A DNA stretch of 64,000 nt, from NCBI GenBank assembly GCA_026770025.1, contig JAMXDE010000004.1:2708501-2772500 (forward strand). The letters run 5' to 3'. Positions 11,955-24,650 of the stretch are shown here, one piece after another (within the stretch, counting starts at the first letter, position 1; each line of letters begins with the position of its first letter). Both the position numbers and the translations under genes were made by a program. The stretch is from Craspedostauros australis. Taxonomy: Eukaryota; Bacillariophyta; Bacillariophyceae; Mastogloiales; Achnanthaceae. The notes beneath the pieces were generated by a model. The model was not told the origin of the DNA and searched no databases. It saw only the letters and a program-made list of their open reading frames with translations.

Positions 11955-14900
11955 ATGGCAACAAAGAACAGCCAGCCATCGATGATCACAGCGTTCCTCA
12001 TCCTCATCGCCTTGGCGTCTCAGATTCCATGCACCATCGCTCATCAGGAATGCTGCTCCTGGAACTTTCGAGATTGTGACGAAACCACCAGCGACTATTG
12101 CAAAGAAAACCGCGAACACTGCGAGGATGATTGCGGCGCAGTGTGGATCACTCCAATGAACACCGACTTCTGTGCCGCACGTTGGGAACTCTGCCCGAAC
12201 ACAGCCGTCCACGTGACTGGAGAATGCTGTGAGGGCACGTGGTGTGAACAGACCAGCGAGGTGAGTCCTTCTATCGAGTACTCCGCAGTGTTCGTCTACC
12301 ATACTCCAGCGCGATGCATATTCGGCGATCCTCAACGACAAGATGGAATGTGACAGGATCTGCTTGGCATCAACGACCAAGCCATGGCTTTCCGTTCTCA
12401 ATTCCATCCCATGTGTAGTCTGCTCCGCTCTCACATTTCTCTCAATCGTTCCACCTCTTTGCTTCAATTTGCATACTCGTGCATGATCAACATCTACACC
12501 CACAGTATTGGAGATCATGCCAACCAATCAAGGACGAGTGCTGTTCCTGGAACAACCGAGATTGCACGGACAACTGGTACTGCAAGCAAGACAAATTCAA
12601 ATGCGAGAGTGATTGCAGCGGTGACTGGATCAAGCCGCCGAAGGATTGCTTGGCTCGGTATGACCACTGCCCAATCACAGACATCGGCATGCAGTCCAAC
12701 TGCTGTCCCGGGACGGTCTGCACCGACTTTGGGGTGAGTGCACAGTTTGGGTGGGGATAGTCGTGTTGTGTTGCCACGTCCTGGAGATGAACGATACCAC
12801 GATTCACTTGTGCGGCACAACGTAACTCACCTGTTCATACATGCCATGTCTCTATGCTCCATTCTCATACTCCGACTTGCTTCCGCGCGCTACCGCTACT
12901 TAGAACTGGCAAGCATGCGAACCTGGAACTCCCATTGGCGGGACGGACCCGTCTCCTACACCGTCCCCGACTTGCGAATCTACTCCAAACCCAACTTCAG
13001 CTCCAACGCGGCAGCCGATTGGAAGTCCAACTTCAGCTCCAACGGGCAACCCGACAGCAAATCCAACTGGAAGCCCCACATCAATGCCAACAGCTTCTCC
13101 CACGGCCTCTCCGACAGCGTTTCCTACAGCGACCCCAACAGTTGTCCCAACAGCGTCTCCAACAACGACCCCGACAGCGTTTCCGACAGCGTTTCCTACA
13201 GCGATCCCAACAATTGTCCCAACAGCGTCTCCAACAACTGCCCCGACATCCAAACCGACGGGTAGCCCAACGATTCGCCTGATCCCATCTCCGACTGCAC
13301 GGCCAACAGATACACCGACAATTGCACCAACGGCGGCGCCCACTACTTCGCCAGTCTCACCTTCAGCAACTACAGAGCAAAAGTGCTGCTCGTGGAACTT
13401 TAGGGACTGCGAAGACTCCACCACCGACTATTGCAAAGAGAACGGCGATCATTGCGAAAACGAATGTGGCGGAGTGTGGCTCACCCCTGTGGAGACCAGC
13501 TCTTGCGCTGCGTATTGGGAACTATGCCCCAACACTGCTGTGCATGAGACCGGAGAGTGCTGCGAAGGAACGTGGTGCGAGCAAACTAACGAGGTGAGTA
13601 CACCACAACACTTGGGGTGGATGGAACGGTTGATTATCTGCCAACCCTGCTTGGTTGGATTTGATTGGGCATGGGCAGGCATGCTATGCCTCAAAGTAGA
13701 GGAGTGTGTCGCTCGACTCGGCCCTCCATGCAATGCAGGCGCTCTTGAAACTCCTACCACCCTCCAGCTTCTGAAACGAACCTGTCACTCTTCTCCAATC
13801 TCACTATTTCACCAAAACAACCCACACGATCACACTCAATGCCACAGCATTGGAGATCATGCCAACCAATCAAGGACGAGTGCTGTTCCTGGAACAACCG
13901 AGATTGCACGGACAACTGGTACTGCAAACAAGACAAATTCAAATGCGAGAGTGATTGTAGCGGTAACTGGATCAAGCCGCCGAAGGATTGCTTGGCTCGG
14001 TATGACCACTGCCCATTCACAGACATCGGCATGCAGTCCAACTGCTGTCCCGGGACGGTCTGCACCGACTTTGGGGTAAGTAGAAGTACCAAAACAGGAA
14101 GGATATCATCACATCGCAGTCCGAATATTCGAGAAAGTTGTGAAATGCTCAATGCACCCTCATGTTTACACTCACAATTTCACTTCTTCATTCACCGCCA
14201 ACGCACTTTTCATTCAATTCTTCTACTCTTCTCCCCGTTGCCCGCACAGAACTGGCAAGCCTGCGAGCCGGGCACTCCAGTTGGCGGAACAGATCCACCT
14301 CGTACCGCCATGCCAACGAGTCGGCCAACTGCTGGCCCAACCATCGGACCAACCACAAACCCAACACGCAGCCCCACTGTCGCACCAACGAAATCACCTT
14401 CGACGAAGGCGCCGACCTCACCACCAACCTGGTCACCAACTTTGTCGCCAACTTCGCCACCAACGTCGTCACCAACCGAAATACCTGTTGATGGGCCAAC
14501 CAACGCACCGACGCTGGTGCCCACCAATTCACCGACAACTCGTCCCGTGATCCCTCCCACATCGTCTCCGACCATGGAACCGAGCGGTTCGCCCACCAAA
14601 CAGCCAGTCGCCTCTCCAACATCATCTCCGACCCTCGGACCGACGACTTCTCCAACAACGACGCCGACTTCAGAGCCAACGCCAAGCCCAACTGACCAAG
14701 CTACAGCGAATCCAACAGCAGACGATATCGGCGATATCACATTCCCCACTGGCGACTTCATTACGGCAGGCACAGCCAACGAAAGGATTACCTTTCCCGA
14801 GCCACCGGAACCAAGCTTCCCACCTCGTGCCAACTGCCCGCACGAAGAATCTGGGCTCCGGGAATGGCAAACGTTTCTCCCATCCACTGGGAACGTACAG

Positions 14901-17900
14901 ATCCCAGACGATACTCGTGTGGTCATCCGGCGTTCCATTTCTGAAACCCTCGGAAAGGTGACGATTCCAGCTTCATCCGAACTGATCATTGGTGAGGATG
15001 CGGATGGTATCACCATGGATACAGCCGGCTTTGATGTCCAAGGCAAATTGACGATTGGGTCGCCAGATTGCCGCATCGAAACGCCTGTGACAATCACCCT
15101 GCATGGCAGCCGTCCCAGCGACGTGGTCACGAATGTTCCTGATCCCACCGTCAAGGGAATTTCAGTTTCCGGCGAACTCAACATCCACGGCAAGCGGTAT
15201 TACAGAACGTGGACTCGACTTGCACTGACTGTCGAAGCAGGCGACGACATCCTGATGGTGCAGAACAAGGTAAACTGGGAAGAAGGACAAGAGATTGTGC
15301 TGATCACGACGGCGATGAAGGATTCTCGCGAATGGCACAGAAATGAAGTCGCCATCGTGAAGCGAGTGATTCACGACCCGATCAACGGCGCAGGCGTCGG
15401 TTCTGCCGTCCTTCTCGAGTCTCCTGTCCAGTACGACCACAACGCCAACAAAGGCTACCAAGGAGAAGTTGGCTTGCTCAGCCGTACCGTCATGATCCAA
15501 GGCGACGAATCTTCTGAACCTACTGATCCAGACCCGCTGAACTGCCGCGATGACGGCCGGTTCAACCTTGGCGATCGCAACGTGCCATGCCCGAACACTC
15601 AGCTCACAGGATACGGCGGACACGTGATCATTCGCGACGGCGGCCGTGGGTACGTGGAAGGGTTGGAACTGTATCGTATGGGCCAAACAAACGTGCTCGG
15701 AAGATATCCCATGCACTTCCATTTGCTGAGAGACAGTTGCGAGGATTGCTACTTCCGCGATTCTTCGATCCATCAATCGTACTATCGATGCATCTCCATT
15801 CACGGCACAAACTCACTGCAAGTCTCAGAGAACGTAGCCTACGATGTCACAGGATTCTGCTACTACATGGAGGATGGTGTGGAGACGGAGAACCGACTGG
15901 AGTACAATCTCGGTGCACATATCCACCTCTTGGGCGACTCGCCACCATGGGGTTGGGGTCAAGAGGTCGCGCCAGTGCGCCAAAGCAACACGCTCACGTT
16001 GCCAGCGGACATTGCTGCTTCCGCATTTTACATCACCAACGTGCACAATCACGTCATTGGGAATGTCGCATCGGGTGGCTGGGCTGGATTTGCCTTCCCC
16101 AATCTGAGAGCACCAGTTGGGCTGCACAAGAATGTTGCCATCTCGCCGGAGCAGGCCAACGGACTGACCATCGACGGAAACACCGCCCATTCCACCTCCT
16201 GGTGGTGGTTCCACGCAGCGGCATTCTACTTTGGCGGGTCGCTGTACTACGTCAACGATAATGGCAACGAAATCCTCGAGTACAATGCCGGCAGAGATTT
16301 TGGCTCGGATAGGGCTAGCGACTACCCGCTGCAGGTCACCAACAGCAAGGTATACCTGGCCGCAGCTGTCGGATTGGGTTCGTGGACTGGTCGTTTCGAT
16401 GTCGTCGGATTTGAATGCCACGACTGCGGATTGTCCCTCGAATCTCTTTCTAATGGCTTTTGGATCAACGACCTGCTTGTCGTCTGTCGCACCAACGTGC
16501 CCATCATGCTCCCGGAAGAAGCAGACGTGAGGCAGATTCATGCCGATGGTTTTATTTGGTACGACACCGATATGGAGCATATCATCACCAAGGCCACCTT
16601 CCGCAACTGCGGGTACCGATCTGACCAGTTCAATCAGTACGATAGCAACGCAGACCGCGGATGTGGCGACGAAAATGATATTGGCTGCTACGATGGCTCG
16701 AGCGTGTGGGGAATGCTCACGCACAGCGACCAGTTCGTCCCGGAACTGATGCAGGCAACGAAGGACATCGAATTTGATAACTGCGGACGGCGCTTCCGCA
16801 TGAACGATTTCCGCTGGCAACCACCGTATTCATCGGTCAGCGCCCGAGTTCAGAATTGGCTTGATATGGACGGCACAATCACGGGCCTGGGCGAAAGATC
16901 CGCAGCTGGGTCTGGGCTTTCCGATGCTGGCATGTGGTGGCAGGCCGACGAAGACAGTAAGTCCGTATGTTGCTACAATGGATTGTTTTGTGTCACCTAG
17001 CGGCGGCTGTGTTTGTTGTTTGCTTCGGAGAAGCGCACGTTCGTGGGCCAAATCAAAGTCACTGAACGCAATACGAGCGCATTCACAATCTATCACCATC
17101 AAATCTCAAACTCCTTGCGCCTCTTTCGACTTTGCGCCGTGTCATTGCGTTCCTCCGCACTGTGCTACACGAAATACACCACACTGCACTGCGGCATCCT
17201 TCAACACGCTCGCGCGTCTTCTACTCGTACGATAGGTGTGTACGATCCACAAGCACCGCTCTGGTTCTTCAGTCTGGAAACTGGTCCGCAGCGTGGTCTG
17301 GGCCATTTCAACATGAAATGGGACGACAGCCTCCACAACAGAATTGGTGGGGGCGAGTGCAGTAATGGCGACGTCAACGTGCCATGCCAACCGCATGGGT
17401 ACCTGCGCCACCTTGGTGAGCGATACGAGAACGATCCTGGATTGCCTGTGACAGCCAACGGTGACATCGTCGGCCCCGTCGGTGGCTTTGGCTGGAGGCT
17501 TGAGTTGGACGGAGGTGCACCCAGATCCCTCAAGTTTGACCTCATCGAAGTTGACTCGGACACTCCATTGCTGTTGAGCATCGCGTATCCTCAGGGCACC
17601 ACGTTCACCATCGTCGCCCACGCCGCCTGGTGCTACGCAACGCCTTCGTTCGCCTGCACGGCAACCTTCCAGCAGGTCGGATCGGTCTCGGAAGTGCTCC
17701 AATCCAACGGTGATACCTACCACGTCGACAACGATGGGGTGCTAACATTCCGCGTCGTCCAAACACCAAAGACGTGGGTTGGTACACCCGATTTCTACAT
17801 TCCAGATTACGACAGCCCTGGCAGGAAAGAAGGCGAGTTGGCACTGCAACGATTCGAACGCGACTCGGTTCGACTGCCGAGGAAGTCGTACGGTCCCTGG

Positions 17901-18077
17901 TTGCAGCTGGATGCATCGTGCTCCAACAACGGTGTGTACTGCACCGGGAGCGTCGTCGATTACAGGCCCAATGTCTGCCCTGGTGGGTACGTACAGACTG
18001 GATATGACACCTGCACCAACTCCCAAAACCCCACGCAGAAGTACTTCGCGGATGGAACATTCTCTGGTGTCCCATAA
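11955..18077 (+). CDS. Secreted G8-domain / parallel beta-helix protein with Cys-rich modules
   Basis: Six exons join cleanly: 11955-12260, 12506-12733, 12904-13593, 13848-14075, 14250-16956 and 17236-18077, giving 1,666 residues. All introns are GT-AG and 172-279 bp long. Order of parts: signal peptide (about residues 1-29); a CCSWNFRDC module (exon 1); a CCSWNNRDC module (exon 2); a PT-rich linker; a second pair of the same modules (exons 3-4); a long Pro/Thr/Ser linker; a G8 domain (about residues 680-810, with the G-L-IG-x3-CR pattern); and beta-helix repeats resembling animal CEMIP/TMEM2/PKHD1L1, including PMHFHL and SIHGTN...VAYDV...YMEDG. In animals CEMIP-type proteins bind or depolymerise hyaluronan; a role on extracellular polysaccharide in this alga is inference. 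No C-terminal membrane segment is visible. Intron 4 is 174 bp and open in frame, so its retention would not break the protein. Confidence 0.85.
12029..14075 (+). repeat. Duplicated pair of Cys-rich modules inside the G8 gene
   Basis: The module pair of exons 1-2 is repeated in exons 3-4. Exon 2 (12506-12733) and exon 4 (13848-14075) are both 228 bp and differ at only about five or six positions. The first modules of each pair (end of exon 1, end of exon 3) differ at roughly a quarter of residues. The introns between them are not alike beyond the splice sites. Confidence 0.85.
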
Positions 18078-18491
18078 CGACCCTCTCTGCAAGAGTGCGA
18101 CCTCCGTGCTCAGCCACGCTCAATCCCACAGGCAACCAACGTTAGAGTTTGCTCCTTTCATGTTGTTGTACCATTGATTATAGCTTTACATGTGTACCAT
18201 ACATAAGCATTAGTCTCAATATTTATGAACAAGTGGAAGCTGATGCAGTCTCTATGTGTATTGGCGCAGTAACACGAGTGCGTTCAGTGTTCCTCATCAT
18301 CAGGCGACATTGCCACATGTGGAGAAAATGAAACATAGGAGGCGCTGCTCTCAATACCCCATGGCGTTCAATGGCTGTTGTTCCTTCAAAGCTTTCTTTC
18401 TATTTGGTGAATTATGTTCCCATTCACCCAGACACGTTCGTGCTATTACTCCCTGTACGTCCCATTCTTTCACCAGTAACCGGCACCCTGT
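18078..18491. other. Gap between convergent genes
   Basis: 414 bp between two stop codons facing each other. It must hold both 3' untranslated ends. No further feature is seen. Confidence 0.5.
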
Positions 18492-21400
18492 TTATTCGTT
18501 GCAGACCGATAGAAAGGACAGTGGTTTTCCTGTCTTTTGGAACTTGATCTTGCGCGTGCTGTTTGGCTTCTTCGTCTCCTGCTTTTTCTTCTTCTTCTTC
18601 TTGGTGGTTGCTGCTGCTTTGTCGGCATGCTTCGAGGATACGGCCTTCGCCATTCCGGCGTCGCTTTCCAAACTATCGTCTTCATTCACGCCGCCGCTGC
18701 TGTAGGTCGTGTCGGTCGTGTGGCTCGTGATGCTGTTGTTGGATATGGACTTGTCCACCTGCGTTCGCCCTTTCGACGTCGAGGAAGTGGCAGTGTTGCC
18801 ATTTCCTGGTTGTTTGGATGTCGGTGTTGCTGTTGCAGATTGTCCCAGCGAGCGTGACGATAGACCAGAGAATCGAGAAACCTTGCGGCAACTGCCTCCG
18901 CTACCCCGGGCAGTCTCCGTCTCGATGGACCCGATATCCGATTCCGTGATGTCGGCGCTGGCTTCGCTTATGGTCGGACAGTCCTCGCTCCCCTGGAGTG
19001 AGACGGAGGATGACGTCGATGACAGGGTCGCGATGGAGGCATCGCTCGAGGTGGACATCGCGGATCGTGACGCGGTAGATTCCACGCTCCGGATGGACGT
19101 GGAGAGTGGAACTTCGAACGATTTGGTCGGTCGCAGTGGCTTTCTGCGTTTCAGTCCCTTGACATCAGAAGCAGACGGCAGCTTTGTCATGTCACCGCTG
19201 AAGGATTTCGATTTCTTCAGTGATTTTCGCTCTTTCTTCTTGGACGATTCCTTTTTCTTCTTCTTGGACTTCTTCACGTCATCGCTGATGCCGTCGCGAG
19301 AAGCGGACACATCAGGAAGCGACATGAAGGAGGTGGCGGTTACATCCATGATCTTGCGCAGCGACCGACTGGATTTTGGCTTCTTCTTGATGCCATCATC
19401 GCCGCTGCCCTTTGCATCTTTCTTGCTGCTGGATTTTCGTCGTTTGAGCTTCTCGCGTGGTTCCCCCGATGACGACTTTTTCTTTGGTTTCAAATTCCTT
19501 TGCGACGACGCCTTCCTGGTCTTCTTGTGCTTCGAACCTGTTGATCCGAGACTCATCATCGATTGCGGTTTCTTAATTGGATCTGCCTCGCCCTGTTTTG
19601 TCGCTCCGCGCATCATCTCCACCGATGTGCTGAGATGATCCAACAGCGCTCGTTGGCTGGACGGGTACTTTGGACCAGCATTATCATCGTCGTCGTCGCT
19701 ACTATCATGACTTGCAGCATCATTGGAATGTTTTCCTTGTTGCTGATCCGCGAGGGTCCGCGTCTCTTTCAGCTTCGCAATCATGCGTTCCATTTCGTGC
19801 AACGACGACGAGCTGCTCTCGCTGCTGTCGCAGCTGAAGGACTTGACGTTGAGCGTTCCTGACGATGACAGGATGTACATGGCATTCATCTTCTCCAACG
19901 CGGCGAGCGTCTCGCTGGCCTGCGCCGTGGATTGCGTCAGTTCGGCAAGATCGTCACCAGTCGTCGATGACGTTGACGTGTCCAAAGGATGCGACTCCAT
20001 CGGTTGCTGCTGCGACGCCTGCGAACTGCTCGTGAAGGAATGGAATGATTGGGATCTCAAGTTGGCCTTCCGCGGCGTCGCATCTTCATCCATGACGTTG
20101 CGATTGCTGCGCGAACTCTTCTTGCGCACATCCTTGCTGCTCGTGCTCTTGGAACGGCGCAACGATTTTGGCTTCTTCGTTGCCAATTCGCTGCCGCCAC
20201 GCGCACGTTCCGTCGTGTCTTGCAGCACATCGTCGGAATCATGCGACAGCTTGCCGTCCTTCGCGAGATGGCTGGTATCGCGCCGCTGCTTGGCGTTCAC
20301 CGTCGGGACGCTCGTGTTCATGACTTGCGAATTCATCAGGGTGTTGTTGCTGGCCGTGGTGCGCAGCGTGGAAAATGACTCATTGGACGAACCCGTCGCA
20401 TTGTCCATGATGTCGCTGCCGGCCATTGAACCCGAACTGAGCGTTCGGGAGGATTGTTGCGTTTGCGACGCGGGGCTTGCGCACAGGCTGTGGGCGGGTG
20501 GATCGATGATACGCACGCGCGGTTTATCAGACTGCGGTGGTTTGCCCGACTTTCTCGACGATCCGCCTGGAATGAGCGGCGGCGCCGGTGGCAATGTGTT
20601 AACGGCAACAGGTGGTCGTCCGGCCGTCGGGCTCGGTTTGGCCGTTGCTGCCAACGCGTTGATAAGGGCCTGAGACGGAGAGAATTCGTTCTTCTTGGGT
20701 CGTCGCTTTTTGATGAGGACACCGCTGGGGGAGATCAGAGTGGCCGGACGTCCTGGAACACGGCGCGGACCGCCGATGCTGGAACGAGAGTGCGCGCTGC
20801 GACCCGTGGCACTCGCGACGGAGTTGCCGGATGACATGGATTTCTGCTTGTTCATCTTTTGGAAGTGGTCTGTTAACGATGCCCCGATGCTGGTGTCTGA
20901 ATCGCTTCTGTGCGTGTCGACGCTCTCTGTCTCCGACAAGATGCCGAACTCGGACGACGCCGACACATCGGATTCATCCGTGACGGAGTGCAATGGAACG
21001 TTGTACTCGTCCTCGCTGTCATGATCATGATAATCGCCGTTCTCATCCAGATCTTCGAAGGACGACAGCTGCGTCGCCGAGGTCCCGATCGTGGCGTTTG
21101 CCGGTTCATCGGATGACGACGACGAGGACTCGATCGGCTGTCCGCCGTCGGCCCTTCCGGCATACGCCTTGATGTCCTTCAACGTGATGGATTGTCGAAT
21201 CTGACCGGATGGCAGAATGACGTGATCCTGTATGATGTCTATCTCGTAGCTTTCATCGGATTCGCAACTGTTGTGGCTGACGCTGTGGTGACTGGTGCTG
21301 CCGCGCCTCTTGCTGGATGCCGCGGTGTCCATGGTGATGGTGGTTGCCTTTCCGTCGCCGGGTCTGGCATCCACTTCGTACGTCGATTCGGCTGGTTTGA

Positions 21401-23213
21401 GGAGCTCGCTGTCCAGAGACAGAGCAAAGTCCGTGAGGGGTGTCTTGTCCTCATCGTCATCGTAGAAGCTGTGGCCGCTGCTGTCATCATCATCAGCTTC
21501 AGCAGTGGATGCGAGCTTCTTGCCAACGCCGAAGGATGTGAGGTTGCCCATCGACAAAGGCCTGCGTGGTTCGGCCACGACAGGTGAAGACAAGAGGGCG
21601 TTGTAGACGGCGGTCTTGTCGGCTTTCGCGCTGTGCTTGGACTTGTTGTGCTTGACCATGCTGTCTTGCGTGCCTCGAGTGTGATCGCTGCTCTCGCCCG
21701 TGCCGATGGTACTGTGGGCACTCTTGTTGGCTCTGCTGAGCAAGTTGCGTTCCGACTTGGCCCGCCTCTTCGTGCTGCTGGATTTCTTCTTCTTCTTTCC
21801 GCTTTTGCGGGCCGAGGGACTGCTGCTCCTGCCACCGGACGACTTCTTCTTCTTGATCTTCTTGCTGGCCTTATCTTTCCCATTGTTGTTGGTGGCCACC
21901 GCATCGCTGCTGCTCGTCTTGCGCTCCTTGGACTTGTTGCGTTTCTTCTTCTTCTTGGACACGGGATCGACAGCGCGGCCGCTGCGCTTGTTCTTGCCAG
22001 CTTGCCGCAACGCGTCGCGCTCCGCCGGCGTCGTGAACATCTGCACTTCGCGTTCCAACCGCAGTCCCAACGTCATGGCCACCATCCCGGAGTTGGCCGT
22101 GACCTTGGCGTACATGTTGCCGAGCCGCTCGTGATTGTCGCTTCCCTGCCGCCATTGCTCATCCTGCTCGTTCATGACGGTGTCAAAGGCGATGGCGCGG
22201 TTGCGCTCGCGCTTCTTGGTGCCGGCGATGGTCCAATGCTCCAACCCGCAGGCGCAGAGGTCCTTGCCGCGCACGAAGCCGTACTCCTCCAGGACTTCGG
22301 CCGTGATCTCGCAGTGATCGAAGATGACGTCGTACTCGTGGCGCGTGTACCAGACGGCGTCGAACTCCTGTTTGGTGAACTCGTCGATGTTGATGATGGG
22401 GTGGATGGACTCCCACTGGCTGAAGCGCACGTATCGCGATCGTTTGCGCGATTGTTTGTTGGTGTCGTCACCATTGCTATTGGTAGTGTTGTTGTTGTTG
22501 TTGCTGTTGCCATTGTTGCCGTTCGAGTTGGAGTGGGACGATGCAGTGAGAGGCGCAACCATGGCCGCCAGATCATCCGACGATGCCCCGCGCTGCGGTG
22601 GCTTGAGGCTGCTGCCGTTGGCCGCCACCTTGGTCTGCAGGATGTTCTTGACTCTCTGGCTGTGGTTGCTGTTGCTGTTGTGGTTGCTGACGCTGACGTT
22701 CCGGCCGTTGCGGTTGCTGTTGCTGACGCTGTGCCGGCTGATGCTGTTCCGGCTGTGCGTACTTGTACTTGTGCTGCTGGTGTTCCTGTGGCTGCTGCTG
22801 TGGGTGCTCATGGTCATGGTCTTGGCGTGGTTCGAGGCAATGATGCCGTCCACAACGTCGGTGCCGCCGTTGGGATGGAACCTCGAGGTCACGGAGACGG
22901 GCTGCGGGTTGACAGGCGATGGCAAAGTGGCATGGTCGGAGGAATCGGGACACTCGTGCGGTCGAAAGACGGTGTCCATGGCGTTGGCGTTGGTATAGCT
23001 GTTGCTGCTGGTCTTCCCACGCGTGTGGTGTGGCATGAACACGGTAGGACTCCTCGGCCTCTCCAGCTGATCGTGATCGTGATGCTGGAGGATCAGTATC
23101 AGCGTTTGTGTCAGCAACGACGTTCGCTGTTGCTGCTGTGGATGGAACTCCTCTAGTCGTACTCTGCTACTATTCGTACGATCAGGCGTGCAGCTGCGCA
23201 GTTGTGTTGGCAT
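18492..23213 (-). CDS. Giant Ser/Lys-rich protein with a diatom 'YTRxEY ... GLEH-T' domain
   Basis: A single uninterrupted frame of 1,573 codons. Residues 1-255 are Ser/Asn/His-rich. Residues about 259-395 form the only folded-looking part (VRFSQWESIHPI, WYTRHEYD, ACGLEHWT, then ERNRAIAFDTVMNEQ). I recognise this as a domain found in many uncharacterised diatom proteins (VRF-E...W-T-EEY...RGLE-RT). The rest is disordered: Lys runs (KKKKKR, KKKKS), Ser/Asp-rich stretches and many RRxS-like sites. That composition suggests a nuclear or cytoskeleton-linked, heavily phosphorylated protein, but the function is unknown. The start is the first ATG in frame; ATGs at residues 60 and 79 are alternatives. 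Reverse-strand frames of up to 507 codons opposite it are composition artefacts. Confidence 0.8.
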   Translation of the reverse strand: MPTQLRSCTPDRTNSSRVRLEEFHPQQQQRTSLLTQTLILILQHHDHDQLERPRSPTVFMPHHTRGKTSSNSYTNANAMDTVFRPHECPDSSDHATLPSPVNPQPVSVTSRFHPNGGTDVVDGIIASNHAKTMTMSTHSSSHRNTSSTSTSTHSRNSISRHSVSNSNRNGRNVSVSNHNSNSNHSQRVKNILQTKVAANGSSLKPPQRGASSDDLAAMVAPLTASSHSNSNGNNGNSNNNNNTTNSNGDDTNKQSRKRSRYVRFSQWESIHPIINIDEFTKQEFDAVWYTRHEYDVIFDHCEITAEVLEEYGFVRGKDLCACGLEHWTIAGTKKRERNRAIAFDTVMNEQDEQWRQGSDNHERLGNMYAKVTANSGMVAMTLGLRLEREVQMFTTPAERDALRQAGKNKRSGRAVDPVSKKKKKRNKSKERKTSSSDAVATNNNGKDKASKKIKKKKSSGGRSSSPSARKSGKKKKKSSSTKRRAKSERNLLSRANKSAHSTIGTGESSDHTRGTQDSMVKHNKSKHSAKADKTAVYNALLSSPVVAEPRRPLSMGNLTSFGVGKKLASTAEADDDDSSGHSFYDDDEDKTPLTDFALSLDSELLKPAESTYEVDARPGDGKATTITMDTAASSKRRGSTSHHSVSHNSCESDESYEIDIIQDHVILPSGQIRQSITLKDIKAYAGRADGGQPIESSSSSSDEPANATIGTSATQLSSFEDLDENGDYHDHDSEDEYNVPLHSVTDESDVSASSEFGILSETESVDTHRSDSDTSIGASLTDHFQKMNKQKSMSSGNSVASATGRSAHSRSSIGGPRRVPGRPATLISPSGVLIKKRRPKKNEFSPSQALINALAATAKPSPTAGRPPVAVNTLPPAPPLIPGGSSRKSGKPPQSDKPRVRIIDPPAHSLCASPASQTQQSSRTLSSGSMAGSDIMDNATGSSNESFSTLRTTASNNTLMNSQVMNTSVPTVNAKQRRDTSHLAKDGKLSHDSDDVLQDTTERARGGSELATKKPKSLRRSKSTSSKDVRKKSSRSNRNVMDEDATPRKANLRSQSFHSFTSSSQASQQQPMESHPLDTSTSSTTGDDLAELTQSTAQASETLAALEKMNAMYILSSSGTLNVKSFSCDSSESSSSSLHEMERMIAKLKETRTLADQQQGKHSNDAASHDSSDDDDDNAGPKYPSSQRALLDHLSTSVEMMRGATKQGEADPIKKPQSMMSLGSTGSKHKKTRKASSQRNLKPKKKSSSGEPREKLKRRKSSSKKDAKGSGDDGIKKKPKSSRSLRKIMDVTATSFMSLPDVSASRDGISDDVKKSKKKKKESSKKKERKSLKKSKSFSGDMTKLPSASDVKGLKRRKPLRPTKSFEVPLSTSIRSVESTASRSAMSTSSDASIATLSSTSSSVSLQGSEDCPTISEASADITESDIGSIETETARGSGGSCRKVSRFSGLSSRSLGQSATATPTSKQPGNGNTATSSTSKGRTQVDKSISNNSITSHTTDTTYSSGGVNEDDSLESDAGMAKAVSSKHADKAAATTKKKKKKKQETKKPNSTRKIKFQKTGKPLSFLSVCNE

Positions 23214-24650
23214 CCACTCGCGCAGACGGCATCGATCGCAGCGTCGTCCTCCCTCCCCTCACAACGCGCTTGCGATTGTTGCAATAGTTGCTGTTGCTCC
23301 AACGTATTGATGTATCGATGTATCGATGTATTGGAATAGTATGATAGTATGATAGTAAGGTAGTATAGATCGGAGAGTAGAGTATTGGAATAGAGAGTCC
23401 TCGTACTGGTGCTCCTTGTCTTGGTACTCTTTGTATTGGTGCGATCTACGCTGTCCACTCCCAGAGTCGCAGAGGCACAACCTCCCCTCGATCAATCCCG
23501 GAGAGGCTGAGGTGTTGGCGTTGTCGTCGTTGCTCTCGTGTGATGCCCACCGCGCGCAATGTCGGACAGGGACAATGGAGATCGCACAGAGAGAGCGGAG
23601 AGCAGAGTGCGCAACAGAACCACCGACTCCACAAGAGCACGTCTCTCTCTCTTCTTTGTCCCCAACAACTTGGTTTCTCCGTGGTGATTGTTCGGCGTCG
23701 TGGTTGTTGTCGCCACTTCCCCCCTTTGTCGATGCCTGTGTCGATGGTCTTATCTGTTGGGAGCCAGTCAGTTCGTTCCCTTCCTCTCTGTCTTGTTCCA
23801 CCTCTCCCAGAATTCAAACTCTTCCAGCACCGACACCCTTGCTTCGATGCGACCGACAACTTGGTTTGGCCCAATCCTCCGCCGCGGTGTTTCTGCCACT
23901 CCAAAAGAACGGAATGCTCGCCGTCCACCCCTCGTTGGGAACAGTCGGACGGCGCAAGCGAGGAAGGAAGTTTGCGGGTCTTGGCGCTTCCGCACAACGG
24001 CAGTTGTCATGGTCATGTCCAATCGTCATCTCCACACAATTCCACCGCGTACCACCACGATCAACACCAACGGCAAACGTGACGTGCGCACAACAGTTTT
24101 GCAAAAAAGGAAGTTTCATTTTCCGTTGTGAGACGCACAACACTTATCCGGGATCAAGATTGGGGCTATCAACACATATGCCCATATGCGTCGCATGCAT
24201 GTCTCAAGGGACAATCGATACAATTCAAGACCCACTTGGTTCATCTTTGGGCCTCATCGAAGGATAAATAAGCCATCATCAATGATCCAGCATTCATCGG
24301 ACATTGCGATTGGCCGAATCCCGTTTTCGTATTGCGTGACATTCTTGTGGTCGGAGTATTCCAGCGAAAACACAATTTTGAATCTGGCGGTTGTGCTTCT
24401 TGCCAAACAACATCAACAAATCCAAAAACGGATCGACCATGGCGACATGAACATCCCCTTCCGCCGTTTTCTCGTCTCCAACCACCTGGCCGCTCTGCGT
24501 TCCTGAACATAGGTACATAGGTATGCATAATACATCAGCTCGCCGCCGCCCCACTGCTCCACCGATCTCGCCACATCCTTCTTCCATCACGCCAGAGCCG
24601 CCATTCACACACCACCAGGTGGGCGTGCGTATCCATTGCTGCGAGTAACC
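23214..24650. other. Divergent intergenic region, 1.4 kb
   Basis: It lies between two genes transcribed away from each other and should hold both promoters. Short tandem words (ATCGATGTATCGATGTAT near 23,315; TAGTATGATAGTA near 23,340) are seen. No gene is recognised. Confidence 0.5.
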